Positions 20,871 through 31,632 of a stretch of 64,000 bases of DNA are shown piece after piece. The stretch comes from Atriophallophorus winterbourni (Eukaryota > Platyhelminthes > Trematoda > Plagiorchiida > Microphallidae), in contig JACCGJ010010860.1 in assembly GCA_013407085.1 (NCBI GenBank), positions 1-64,000 of the forward strand. Direction: 5' to 3'. The notes beneath the pieces were generated by a model. It had not been told where the DNA came from. It worked only from the letters and a program-made list of their open reading frames with translations, and ran no database searches. Each line of letters starts with the position of its first letter. Positions within the stretch are counted from its first letter, which is position 1. A program made the position numbers and the translations under genes.

Positions 20871-23800
20871 TTAACAAACGCGAGTGTAAGTTGAATTTCG
20901 ATCATTTCCCATGCGACCGCATACTTCATTTTGATCTCGTGCAAATCCGGGTAGATTAGATTTATCTTCACGTTCATCCTCGGTAGATTCGGCATTCGCA
21001 TCGTAAATCCGGTCATTCTCTGAGTTGAGCAGAGGCAACTCCGGATGACATAGTCCATTTAGCATACGGGAATGACTTTGAATGATCGGAGCTGGCGGTG
21101 GTGGGGAAGCTGGGGGCGGGGGGATCGACTCGTCAATTAGGGAATACACACTGCCGTCTATGTTATTTAAATGAGTAGAACATGTTTGAGGACTGATGGA
21201 ACAGTTTAGCGCTTGATTAGACGGATCGTAGCGCATTTTACTATGAGTATATCCACTCAGATCACTTAAACCAGTTTTGTTTGATCCCGTAGACTCAGAT
21301 TTGCTCTTATTAGATGAGATTGTCCGGTTGTCCATTGGAATTACGTTGTGCATGCGCAACGGTGTGTTAGCTCTATGGTAGCGGTTGCTCAAATGATTGT
21401 CTTCCGCACTGGATTCAGATCGTAAATTTATTCCCTGTATTTCGTGTGATTGAATCATTTGATAGCAACGATCTTCTGGCTGATAAACACACTTATCCGT
21501 TCCTCCATGGCAACTGCTCCTATAGGATGTGCTACCTTCGCTAGAAGACGACGTACCGTTGACGGATTCATTATGTGATTCGTGCATTTTCGCTCTACCG
21601 TTGCAATTATTCCAAACAACGTCACATTTATTCTCATTCATTCTAGCGATCACTTGTGGTTGTTTCTTTAATCGCGGGTTAACGATTGATGCTGTCGCGT
21701 AAGGTGTTACTGAGCTTGATGATGGCTCCATAAAATCCAGTTCCGCGCCCTGAGGTAATTGGGATGTGTGGTTCGTAAGTTGTGTAACCGGAGCTATAAT
21801 GGGAAGCACACCATTCGCGCATTGCCCTATCATGCCTGTACATGCGGGATAACAACCTTGGGATTCTTGACTTGCAAGATTTTGCTGGAATTCATTAATG
21901 GACTGTGATAATGGAATCATTGTTGGTTGATAGGTCAAGTATGTAGATAAGATGGGACTGCAGTTAGAAACATATTTATTAGCTATTGAATTAGCGATTG
22001 TACCAGAGCGGCCTGAGATCAAATGAGTCATGTCAACGTTCATCTGTGAAACCATGCGATTATGGATTTCTTGTGCTGAAGGAAAACAAGTGGGGTTTTC
22101 TTTCACCGTGATATTGTTATGATAGAGTGTTGATCTGTTTGGCATTGTATCACCAGTGTATTGTGACCACTGAGAGTCACCATTTGCTATGGAATACAAT
22201 CCATACGCTTGCTGTTCCTCTGTCGATGATAATATAGTACAAGAATTAATTATAGGATAGGAATTTTCTGCATCCGATCGCGCTAATAGTGGTTTCATTA
22301 AAACTTGGTTTTCCCCGCAAGCTCCAGTGTATAGCTTTGACATTTTCTTGGAATTTGTCGTGTTACCTTGGTTCAACGATATATCACCAACATTTGAGCC
22401 ACTGTTTGATTTATTGGAAAGGAGCACTGCTCCATTGCTTTTCTGCATGGACATTCTTTGACGGCGGCAACAATATACAACAATTATAATAAGTAGACAC
22501 CAAAGTATCAAGCTACTTATCATCAAGCCAATAAACCAAGGTTGATTTGTGAGTGCATTGCTATTTGGTGGCGAGAGCGAGTGTCCATGGTTTGTAATCG
22601 CATCTATCCGATGTCCAGTAAGTTCGTCAAAAAGCCAACCAACGCCTAGACCTTTCTTTCTGAATTGGGGATTCAGCTTGAGAGCCTTACTCCGAACACC
22701 AACACCTTTGCATGTCGCAGCTGCGATTTGAAGCAAATACGTGACTTTTCCAACTAGACCTCTAATACGTGTTCTCCGTTCGGCTATACTAACGTTGAAT
22801 GTCTCGTGACGTAAAGCGGAATCATCGTAAACATATATCACAAATCCCAGTAAAAGTCCGTTCCATTCATCAACTGGTGGTAACTCCCAAGATAATTCCA
22901 CATCTTGATCCGTGATCCATTGCACAGCGATTTTTGCTGGCGCAGCACTGGGAAACGATTCATAAGTCAGAATGCTTCTTGAAAAACTTTCACGTCCTTC
23001 GATTTTGCCGAGATAATCATGAGCTAAGTTGGCTTTCACGCTGATTTCATAACAATGAAAGGGTTTCAATTCACGAACCATGCCAGAGCGCTCGTAAGTA
23101 ATTTGCTGGTCTGTGTTAAATAATGCTTCATTTTGCATAAATTGAGCTCGAACGTTCAAACTCTGTATGCTGGCATCGGATTGATTCGAATCTTTCAGTA
23201 ATCTCTGCATTTGTTGAAGTCTGTTGTACAAATCAACGAGCTTCAGGCTACAATAATCATTCGCAGAATATGATGTCTCCGTTATTTTCGGATTAGTTTC
23301 ACCCATATTTACCGCTACGCATTGTAATATGCTCACACTTCGGTAATAAATAGTATAGCCGCTTAATAAAACAAGTAAATCTGGTTTCTCATGTACTTGC
23401 CACGAAACTTTAACACTTTGCGGGGTGAGTGCTTGCAAGTGAATATTTTTGATTTCCACGTTTTTTATTGTATTAATGAGATCCTTGTTCAATAAAGGTA
23501 TTGAAATTTTTGCTTCTTGAATTTCGTGCGACCGCGGTTGGTAGGGTAAGGTGAAGACGGGACCTACGGGAGTGCTTGCCCATCCAACACGTCTATAGAA
23601 CACACGAGGCCGAATGAGAAAATAATAAGCAGTTTCCGGTTGCAAATTTCCAATTTTCATCACATTTGCCCTCCAATTTTCCTCCACAATTTGCCAGCCG
23701 TCAGTGAATAAATCAGGGCGATAAAACTCAACCCAATAAGCCACATGATTATCAATTTTAGTTAATCTATCCGGTCCGAGCGGATCGGCTTCAACCCATC

Positions 23801-25655
23801 TCGAATGTTCCCAAGTAATTGTAATAGTTGTGGAAGTGATATTGATTACACGAACATTACGAGGTGGAGACAATGGGTTCTCTTGTGTAATATCAGTGGT
23901 GATGGGAGATCCTCTGGGATAAACAGTCAAATGAGCCGTCCAGTTTGATTCAATTTTGAACAGTCGTTCTCCAGGTTGTATAGGGTCCTCATTTTCTGCC
24001 TTGACATTACAGGTGTAAGCTCCCGTGTCTGAAAGCTTTACATCATATATCTGTAGGCTTCCCCCGGGGAGCAAATTATATCTTTGCTCGCGTTCTGGTC
24101 CATAAAGATTAATTGGTAATGCGATTTGGTTCGTTCCATCTAATGCTCGATGCCATTCTACCTTCCATGTTACTTTTTTACTTGGTTCTTTATAAACCAT
24201 TGGTGGTTGATACACATTGTGCATTGACGGTGTTTCTGGACGGCTTATACCAAGTTCGCAATCCATGGTGACCGCGTCACCTTCGAATCGGGTTTGATTA
24301 GCGGGTGGTAACCCAATAATTGGAAAAATTATATCACTATACATATTCGCATTTTCTGTTGGTCCAGACTCGGCATTCGAATTATTATGTTTCCCTGGGA
24401 TAACTTTCAAATTGGCGCTAGTGTGTATCCTATCAACTGAAGAGTGAGCAGTGCATTGGTATCGACCTGAGTCACTCACTTGAACATTGCGTATCTCCAA
24501 GAAACCACGGCTATGCAAGATAAAGCGATCTTCCATTTGCACCGTTTCATCTCGTTCGGATGGAAATAACGGAGTTTTATCAGGTAACTCCCAATAAATA
24601 GACGGCTTTGGAAACCCGGTTGTTACACAGTGAAATATCGCAGTCTCACCCTCGTGCAATGTGAGGTCATCTGGTGTTCGAGCAAAAGTTGGAGGTGTTT
24701 CTACCGTGAGTAATGCTTTAGCTGCCAACGAGCCAGGGGCAGTACATACATATACACCAGCATCTGATTGTTGAACATTCTTCAGCAATAAATAACCGTC
24801 TGCTAACTCACTGCGAGAAGAATCTATTATCCCATGCCCCTCGTCTTTGCTCCATTGGACCAAACGATTGCCTTCAACACGACAGCGAAATTTGACATCC
24901 GAACCCACGCGAACGCGTGCATCCTGCGGTGTTTCGGTGAAGTGTATTTTAGGCTTGACTTGTAGATGTGCTGAAGTCGAACGAGATTCACCGGCCAGAT
25001 TTTTAGCAACACATGTATATATACCGGTGTCAGATAGGATGACAGAGTTTATTTGCAGTCCACCGGGTGGTTTAATAAAGATACGCATTCTGCTTGTTTC
25101 GTTCGATTTCTCTGGAGCATTGATAGTTTCCCCGTTTTTAAGCCAATATAATTTTGGAGTAGGAATTCCTTCTGGCGGTATGCACTCCAGCACAACTCTG
25201 CTTCCCTCGAAAACATTTTTATCCATTGGCGTAATGCGAAAACGATTATCGATAAACGCAAGCGCCCCTTTAACGGGTGGCTCGCTAATAACCCATCCCT
25301 GAGAATTGGATGCGTTGCAATAAAACGAATAGACAGTTCCACGAATGGGATTTGAAACCATAAGTCGTCCATAATGCTGATTCATATGTATTCCAGGGGA
25401 GGTTCCACCTGATGGTGTCTGATCAACAACAAGATCGCCAGTGGATGCTTCATGCCAATTGATTTTCGGTTTTGGGACTCCATCAGCCTGACAACTAAAC
25501 TCCAGGACGCCGGTGGTGGAATAAATATCCTTAGGCGGGTCACGAATAACTGGTTTTGTCATCAACTGAGATGCGGCTGTGCTCTGAGTCCGTATTGTTA
25601 AGACTGGGTGCAACGCGCACAACAGGAATGTGATGAAAAACTGAACGTAATGCAT
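20871..25655 (-). CDS. robo: Roundabout (Robo/SAX-3) family axon-guidance receptor
   Basis: An uninterrupted 1594-codon frame. Residues 1-20 form a hydrophobic signal peptide. Five Ig domains follow, each with its two cysteines (C55/C113, C158/C215, C258/C304, C343/C401, C466/C549). The second has the Robo-type EC-x-PP-x-G-x-P-x-P block. Three fibronectin III domains lie at about 595-705, 730-900 and 903-997. A membrane span follows at about 1039-1062, preceded by the Robo-like QPWFI. The roughly 530-residue tail has VTPYAT around Y1319 (Robo CC1-like) and PPPPASPPPP at 1512-1521 (CC2-like, an Ena/VASP-type ligand). Robo proteins bind Slit through the first Ig domains and steer axons and migrating cells. 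Odd points: no introns in the coding region, an extended fifth Ig domain, and a long insertion in the second fibronectin domain. The start is chosen because the signal peptide begins there and a splice acceptor lies just upstream. Confidence 0.93.
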   Translation of the reverse strand: MHYVQFFITFLLCALHPVLTIRTQSTAASQLMTKPVIRDPPKDIYSTTGVLEFSCQADGVPKPKINWHEASTGDLVVDQTPSGGTSPGIHMNQHYGRLMVSNPIRGTVYSFYCNASNSQGWVISEPPVKGALAFIDNRFRITPMDKNVFEGSRVVLECIPPEGIPTPKLYWLKNGETINAPEKSNETSRMRIFIKPPGGLQINSVILSDTGIYTCVAKNLAGESRSTSAHLQVKPKIHFTETPQDARVRVGSDVKFRCRVEGNRLVQWSKDEGHGIIDSSRSELADGYLLLKNVQQSDAGVYVCTAPGSLAAKALLTVETPPTFARTPDDLTLHEGETAIFHCVTTGFPKPSIYWELPDKTPLFPSERDETVQMEDRFILHSRGFLEIRNVQVSDSGRYQCTAHSSVDRIHTSANLKVIPGKHNNSNAESGPTENANMYSDIIFPIIGLPPANQTRFEGDAVTMDCELGISRPETPSMHNVYQPPMVYKEPSKKVTWKVEWHRALDGTNQIALPINLYGPEREQRYNLLPGGSLQIYDVKLSDTGAYTCNVKAENEDPIQPGERLFKIESNWTAHLTVYPRGSPITTDITQENPLSPPRNVRVINITSTTITITWEHSRWVEADPLGPDRLTKIDNHVAYWVEFYRPDLFTDGWQIVEENWRANVMKIGNLQPETAYYFLIRPRVFYRRVGWASTPVGPVFTLPYQPRSHEIQEAKISIPLLNKDLINTIKNVEIKNIHLQALTPQSVKVSWQVHEKPDLLVLLSGYTIYYRSVSILQCVAVNMGETNPKITETSYSANDYCSLKLVDLYNRLQQMQRLLKDSNQSDASIQSLNVRAQFMQNEALFNTDQQITYERSGMVRELKPFHCYEISVKANLAHDYLGKIEGRESFSRSILTYESFPSAAPAKIAVQWITDQDVELSWELPPVDEWNGLLLGFVIYVYDDSALRHETFNVSIAERRTRIRGLVGKVTYLLQIAAATCKGVGVRSKALKLNPQFRKKGLGVGWLFDELTGHRIDAITNHGHSLSPPNSNALTNQPWFIGLMISSLILWCLLIIIVVYCCRRQRMSMQKSNGAVLLSNKSNSGSNVGDISLNQGNTTNSKKMSKLYTGACGENQVLMKPLLARSDAENSYPIINSCTILSSTEEQQAYGLYSIANGDSQWSQYTGDTMPNRSTLYHNNITVKENPTCFPSAQEIHNRMVSQMNVDMTHLISGRSGTIANSIANKYVSNCSPILSTYLTYQPTMIPLSQSINEFQQNLASQESQGCYPACTGMIGQCANGVLPIIAPVTQLTNHTSQLPQGAELDFMEPSSSSVTPYATASIVNPRLKKQPQVIARMNENKCDVVWNNCNGRAKMHESHNESVNGTSSSSEGSTSYRSSCHGGTDKCVYQPEDRCYQMIQSHEIQGINLRSESSAEDNHLSNRYHRANTPLRMHNVIPMDNRTISSNKSKSESTGSNKTGLSDLSGYTHSKMRYDPSNQALNCSISPQTCSTHLNNIDGSVYSLIDESIPPPPASPPPPAPIIQSHSRMLNGLCHPELPLLNSENDRIYDANAESTEDEREDKSNLPGFARDQNEVCGRMGNDRNSTYTRVC

Positions 25656-25671
25656 CGGTATATATGGTTGT

Positions 25672-25687
25672 CTGAAAAATAAACGAG
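25672..25687 (-). promoter_or_regulatory. 3' splice acceptor just before the robo start codon
   Basis: On the minus strand the sequence reads CGTTTATTTTTCAG, ending 16 bases before the ATG at 25655. The pyrimidine run plus CAG is a good acceptor. It implies either an upstream non-coding exon or spliced-leader trans-splicing, which is known in flatworms. Which of the two cannot be told from this window. Confidence 0.55.
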
Positions 25688-28600
25688 AAAATAGATCAGT
25701 TGATCATGGTAGTCAATTGCGAGAATTCGATAACTTTATGTAGACTCTATTTGATTGACTGCAACACATTTTACGCATTTAGATTAATCATATTAGAGAA
25801 CAATTTTTGAGAAAATTCTTGTAACCTAAAGAATCTCTTGAAGGAAATGCAATTTTCAGATGAAGGTTTAACACATGATAGTTTGGTATTCGATATTGAG
25901 ACTGAATTCACGATGCAAGTAATAGATTGAAGGATTTGCACTAAGAATACATAATGAGTTAGGAACTACGAATTTGGAATTTCATCGCCGTGCGAAATGT
26001 TAAAATAGTGTGTATATCGCGTATATATCATTGAAACTAACGCTTCTGCGTTGTATGTATAAAACTCAATCAGCTAATGGACTTCACACGGAATTAGTTC
26101 CTTTTGTGGAATCCGTATTAAAAAGCACAAAATATGAGCATGATTATTAAATTGTAATCAATGATTAACAATTGCGAACGTATTATTAGAATCGCTCATT
26201 ACTCAAAAGCGAAAATTATTTCAAAACGTCCTTCAGCAGATGGTGAGGTTCTAACACTAGAAGCGAATTGTCTGGAAGTAAACTGAGTATACTATCCTAT
26301 CCTATCCTATCATTCTTTAGATGTGAATTGCTATTTTAAATCGGAATCCGTGATCAGATAGCGTTGAAATTCGGAAGATATTTCACCTAAACATTAACAT
26401 GTGAATCTGATAGTTGCAAACAGCTTGTTCGTCGGTACTACATCGAGCAAAATGTTGTTAGTAAAATGACAACGACCTACTTACACAAATGTTGCAAGCC
26501 TAATTGGCTATGGCAAGCAAGAACAGAACATTTCACTAACAAACAGTTCAAATTAGCTTAGGATTGCATATATGAAATAATAACAGCTATGCCCAGGAAA
26601 CGTTCCAGGTTATCAGTTTTAGATAGCGTTAGAGTGGTTGAAACTTAGAAGTAATTTATCACGATGCCACATCTTATAATTTATTATTGGTCCTTTTGCA
26701 CATATTAACGACGTATTCCAATGTGGAAAATAATTTGTTCCAACTCAGAGAGAGTAACAAACAGCAATAGATTATATTACTTTTAACTATTGATTAAAAT
26801 TATGACGGAAGATTACATTTCCATGAGGATGGTAGTTTTTTTTTAATTTCAATCCACTGCATAGCATAAGGATGAAGTATTTACGCAGATGTCTATAATT
26901 CATTCATGCCGGATAAAATGCTGACGAATTTTCTCGAGAAAATTGTGTTGATCACAATATAAGAATAATCGCTCCAGTAATTAGATATCCGAAATAAACT
27001 TGCGCCCGGGACTTAATTGGTAAAACAGCATTACGGACTGGACAAACCTTACCAGCTGTGTAACTAATTTTCCTTTGCTTACATTGTTTCACTATCGGAT
27101 TCACAATACAGTATTTTTCACAGAAACTTTCAGTTTTGCCTATGTCAACTTGACTAAAAGAACCTTGAAAATTACATAATGTTTAGAGGTATATAAACAC
27201 AAATCTACACAAAAAAATCGAATTGCTGATTGTGAGTTCGCGATTTGAAAGTGGTGTCGTCTACAGTCCTCAGTGAAGAGATCGGTGGTTTAATCCACAT
27301 CTCATTACACATGAATGCACACAAGCTGAACCCATACAATATCTACGCTCATAATGGTTGCCAATTGCTATCGATACGGATCTTGATCGTACTGTCCTTA
27401 CTTGATGTGTGCAAACAACAAGAAATCGGTTTGGTAGTGTGTTTGATGGAAATGCCTGCAAATGAGCATTCTTACTAATGAAATTTGGAAATCTTATAAA
27501 AAACTTAGATTGTCGGCATTTAAAATTATAGAAGCTTTTGGATAACGAAACTAGATTTAACCATGCTGTCTTACGGCCTAGCAGCCAAGTGATTAAAAAT
27601 GCGGATTGAGATGTTTGTATTGGAAGCATATATAAGTGAAATGTTTTTTGTATAGTCAGTGCTACACTGCCTTGAACTCTACGTTCAACATTTGTGGTCC
27701 TTTCAATATGGAAGAGCAGTTCAAAACTATCATTATTTTCTTATTGCCACGTTGCACTTGAGTAGTCATGAGGCATCAACAAGTTTCTGGTGGTATGGGA
27801 CATTACCTAATGTTATCTGCCATGTTTTTATGCTTATGATGTGCAGTACATATAACATACGTTTTGAAACCTATTGTTTGTGTGCTTCGCTAATTCCTAA
27901 AAAAATAAAGTAATCACGAATTACCTTTATTCATTACTTTCTGGCACCCCAACAACCTTGAGTTTAAACCTTATTTGTTCGACTCCATTTAATAGCAGGG
28001 TTTGCGCGAATAACTCGGATAAATCTATAATATCAGAACAGGCGTTATACATTCTGCAAACTCTGAAGTTACATAATGTATAACTATCATACGGATGTAT
28101 TGATGAACTGTCTTGTTTTCTTATAAAAAATCGTTCTTGACGTTTATACGGCATGTCATTAAAATTTTAGTAAAGCCAATTCGAATGATAAACTTACCAA
28201 ACGGACTCATTAAGAAGTATACTTCTCGGCGTTCTCGAAATTTGCATGTGTACTAAAGGATTCAAGAAATCATCTCTGTGACTTGATTCACCTTATGGCA
28301 ACACTGGTTCTACTTGGGAAGGCAAACATACTCAGCAAGTATGCAGATTTAATTTCGCTAGGTAGCGATTCAGACTTTTTTTAAATCGAGTTACCTTGAT
28401 GGTCCAAGCCAATATAACGTAATTACACCTCACATAAAGTGAACCGTATAAATACACCATAGACCGGAATGCACCGTAAAACAACCATTTATATTTGACT
28501 CGATTTTGATGTAAAAACAACCACATGATTCATTAAAAAATCACATGACTACTAGACTGCTACATTGGTGCACGCGGTTACCCTGGAATTCATTGGGTGA

Positions 28601-29460
28601 CCTGTAATCACATAGACATACTGAAGTAAATATATTCGGGTACAATGTAACAATCGCAGTGTAGGTCACATTCACTTGATGCTAGTAGCATCAACATCAG
28701 GACAGGGTGTCCCTGGTGACCTCGAGATTTACTCGGTTGTTATGGTCAGGTGCGATTTTATAAGGTAAGGGTGATTAGTTGAGCATATCTAAGCAATATG
28801 AAATACATTTTAATGCCAAATAAGGTGCATGTGATAAATAATGCGGAAGAATATGGGACGGAATTAAATGCGCATATTGGACACCGAAAACAGTCGTGTT
28901 CAAAACGTCAACGAACAAAAAACTTTAGTTAACAAACGTTTATTTAAGTGTAGCCATTTCAAGATGTTTTAAAATTACGCATTCCATAATTACAGTGAAG
29001 GATAATTATTATTAATTATAGTGAAGGATACACACTTGCAATCCAGATGCATACCTGGTGCATCAATTTTTTATCGCTTCTCGCAATTACATAATGTAAA
29101 ATTTTGAAATCATTCGTCTATTTGAATATTTCAAGCAATTGTTCGCCAAATGATGCCATGCCAAACCGACAACCTTTAAATCCAAATTATCAAAACGGCG
29201 GCATTTGTTTATTTTCAACATTTGAAAAAAATTGTTTGAAGCTATCCGCCGTGCAAAATAAGACAATGCGATGGCGCCTGTGGAACTTTCACCTGACCAG
29301 CACAAGGTCCAGCCGTTCGTGGTCGTCTTGACAGCAACACATTTCCGGTGTACATTTTGTTAATCTAACACGGTATAATTAATAATCGGTGAGTTTTTTG
29401 TGTGACTTCCATACATTTGCACATATATTCATAGTTTCAATTTTCAGCAATCAGTAGCAA
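25688..29460. other. Unassigned stretch upstream of robo
   Basis: This presumably holds the robo 5' intron, upstream exon or promoter, but I cannot place any of them. A (CTATC)n run lies at 26292-26310 and an 18-base perfect palindrome at 26927-26944. No coding signature was recognised. Confidence 0.35.
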
Positions 29461-29464
29461 GTGA

Positions 29465-29869
29465 CATGGTCATGTGGCGGAAGAACAATGGAAAAACAAT
29501 AACAACAACAGAAGCATCGGCAACCGACGCGAGGCAGCTGTGCTCATTTCGTCACATAACGAATTACACGGCAAACCAACCAACCAGCAAAACGACCAGC
29601 CGCTAGTGTGCAACAACAACAACAACGACAAAACTATCATCGAGGACATGGCAGAGAAAAAAGATGTTACCATGCCTCGGGAAACACTGTGCTGCCTAGG
29701 GAACACTTTTGACAGCCGCGACAATAATGAAGATTCCCGTGTGATTGATTTTGAAAACGTTTTACGGTGTGATTCTATTTTAATCGAAACACACCGAGAA
29801 TCCATTACAAATTATGCAAAGCAATCAGGACAATCAATTTTTTTTAATTTTAGTTTGATAGATATATAA
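29465..29869 (+). other. Asn/Gln-rich open frame, coding status doubtful
   Basis: An open frame of about 135 codons contains two AAC/AAT runs (about 29490-29510 and 29608-29628) coding for polyasparagine, then a less repetitive part with an RETLCCLGNTFDSRDNNEDS segment. There is no ATG at its beginning: the first in-frame ATG is at 29649, which would give 73 residues. A CAG acceptor-like site near 29447 would leave an in-frame stop. It could be an exon of a transcript with low-complexity sequence, or a CAA-rich repeat. I see no protein family. Confidence 0.2.
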
Positions 29870-30825
29870 TCGAAACGTGCATTATAAGAGAGTTGCTGTG
29901 ACTGATTTTGGCTATGCTATTTATCGTTACACGGAAAAATTCTTATGCTATGTAAATCGAACTCAGACAGAAGTAGGAAGCTCCATTTCAGTAGTGTTAG
30001 CCAGGTGGAGATTACCAATGATTTAGCTGGGGTATTTTGAGGACAGCTGAGGGAATAGCCATATAAATATTTAAACCAAACTTATGCGTTCGGAATCCAT
30101 TTGTTTGCGATTTCTCATAACCCGAGTCAACCTCAACATTAATTGAGACGGCTTAAGCAATATCACGAGAAATTGAAATATGTTTAATCCTTGATATTCA
30201 TCACATTCATTCATTAATGAGTCTTTTTATGCTTGTATTGTAGAGCTTTGTGCCAAATACCGAAAAATTATCCTTTGTTTCAGTTACGTCTTTGACTCTC
30301 GAAAATGATCATCATTTGTATCAATGAAGCAAAAAAACTTCAGTCAAATTACACATGATTACCGAAGAATACGTATCAAGACGACCCTAAAACGCTGCGA
30401 AACATGCATTCGACTCATTGAAGTTATCTTATTGTGGGCCATTCAGCGTTGCTCAATCACAAACTCTACGATTTTCTATCGAAGTAATATCTAACAGTAA
30501 TATAATAAAAAATACAATTGAGAAATAACGGAACTAAATAACCTAGCGCATGTATTAGCGACGTATATAATATAATTTTTGACGCAATATTGCAGCCGAA
30601 TGTGTCAATATCCTAGCAGTTTTCAGCTGACTCTGAATATTTTTGAAGCATGATTTACCGTGTTTCGGTAATCGATATTCGAGAATTTACCTACTATGGT
30701 AACATCGTTCGTACTTGAAAAATAAGTCGTTGAATACCACGTTCAAAGTGGATGTGACTAGAGATGCGTTGGCATTGTAAGCAGGAATGCCAGATATGTT
30801 AGACTATTCAATATTATGCAAGTGC
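29870..30825. other. Unassigned stretch
   Basis: AT-rich; nothing recognised. Confidence 0.35.
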
Positions 30826-30882
30826 AGTGGATGTGAGCAACACTATGCTTTGTTCAGCACTTGGCTTTATGAGGACAGGTGA
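30826..30882 (+). repeat. Hammerhead-bearing repeat, 5' fragment (copy G)
   Basis: The segment GGATGTGAGCAACACTATGC, followed by CAGCACTTGGC and GAGGACAGGTG, matches the left end of copy A (10324-10395) with small gaps. Only the first 55 bases or so of the unit remain, so no ribozyme core is present. Confidence 0.45.
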
Positions 30883-31464
30883 GTAGTAGTTGCATTGGAT
30901 TTGCATTGAGCAAATCAATCAATTCAAAAGAAATGTTACAATCATTGCCACATGTACACAATAATCTTCAAACATTCATCTTGGCTCTACTCTCGGGGCT
31001 TAAACTACCGAAGTGAACGCAAAAATGGCAGCTGTTTTTTGTCACACCGCTTGTCAAGCCAGAGGATTGAACACGTTGAATGTCGCAGTGCTGTGTGACT
31101 GTGTATATCCATGTGAGCAGCGCTACATTTTCGGTACAAGTGCCACGATGACAGCTTCCCGGGTCAATGTTCACAGAAATGGTCAAGCAGGTTGACCAAG
31201 GGCCTTCGTGTTTATACAAGCAAATCGACACAGAAGCAGTTACATTTTGAACTAAATAACTGTCTGAGTGTTACAACAGTTTGCCGGCCTGGAGAATGAA
31301 TAATCATTCGGCACAGTTGGAAAAAATGATTGAAATTGTCATATAATCATTCCAAATGTGGTAAAGCGAAAACGAAACTTAAAAACTAAATTGTCTTTCA
31401 AAAATTGTGTGGTCGTATCATGTGAAGTATACGCGATAACAGCAAAACTACGTTTTTGAATTTC
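30883..31464. other. Unassigned stretch
   Basis: Both strands have short overlapping openings at 30968-31231, without motif. The composition is a little GC-richer near 31010-31200. Confidence 0.3.
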
Positions 31465-31632
31465 TTTTTGTATTTGATCACCGTGGTTCATTGTGCGAAC
31501 CCTGTTTAACAGTGTATTAAATGTCCAAGGTTGTTTACCACTTTTCAACTCTTTCAGTCTTAGCAAACACAATCTTACTGGGACTGCCTGATGATACCAA
31601 ACATCCAAAAACCATTTGCCTAGTGTGAGGTA
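31465..31632 (+). repeat. Hammerhead-bearing repeat, copy C (5'-truncated, decayed)
   Basis: From TTTTTGTATTTG through CGTGGTTC-x-TTGTG-x-GAACCCT, AACAGTG, a GTTTACCACTTTTC segment, ACTCTTTCAG and AATCTTACTG it follows copy A closely. The ribozyme region starts with CTGATGA (31588-31594), but the G of box 2 is lost and stem II is degraded, so this copy should be inactive. Confidence 0.65.

Noticed and set aside
24847..25372. Plus-strand 151-codon frame and minus-strand 107-codon frame inside robo
   Set aside because: Shadows of the robo coding frame; no independent motif.
26927..26944. Perfect 18-base palindrome following CTGACG
   Set aside because: Symmetric A/T-rich arms around CTCGAG; no second hammerhead box and no repeat of it elsewhere. 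Probably chance.
29470..29805. Minus-strand 111-codon leucine-rich frame
   Set aside because: The leucine runs are the reverse complement of CAA/AAC-rich sequence, not a membrane protein.
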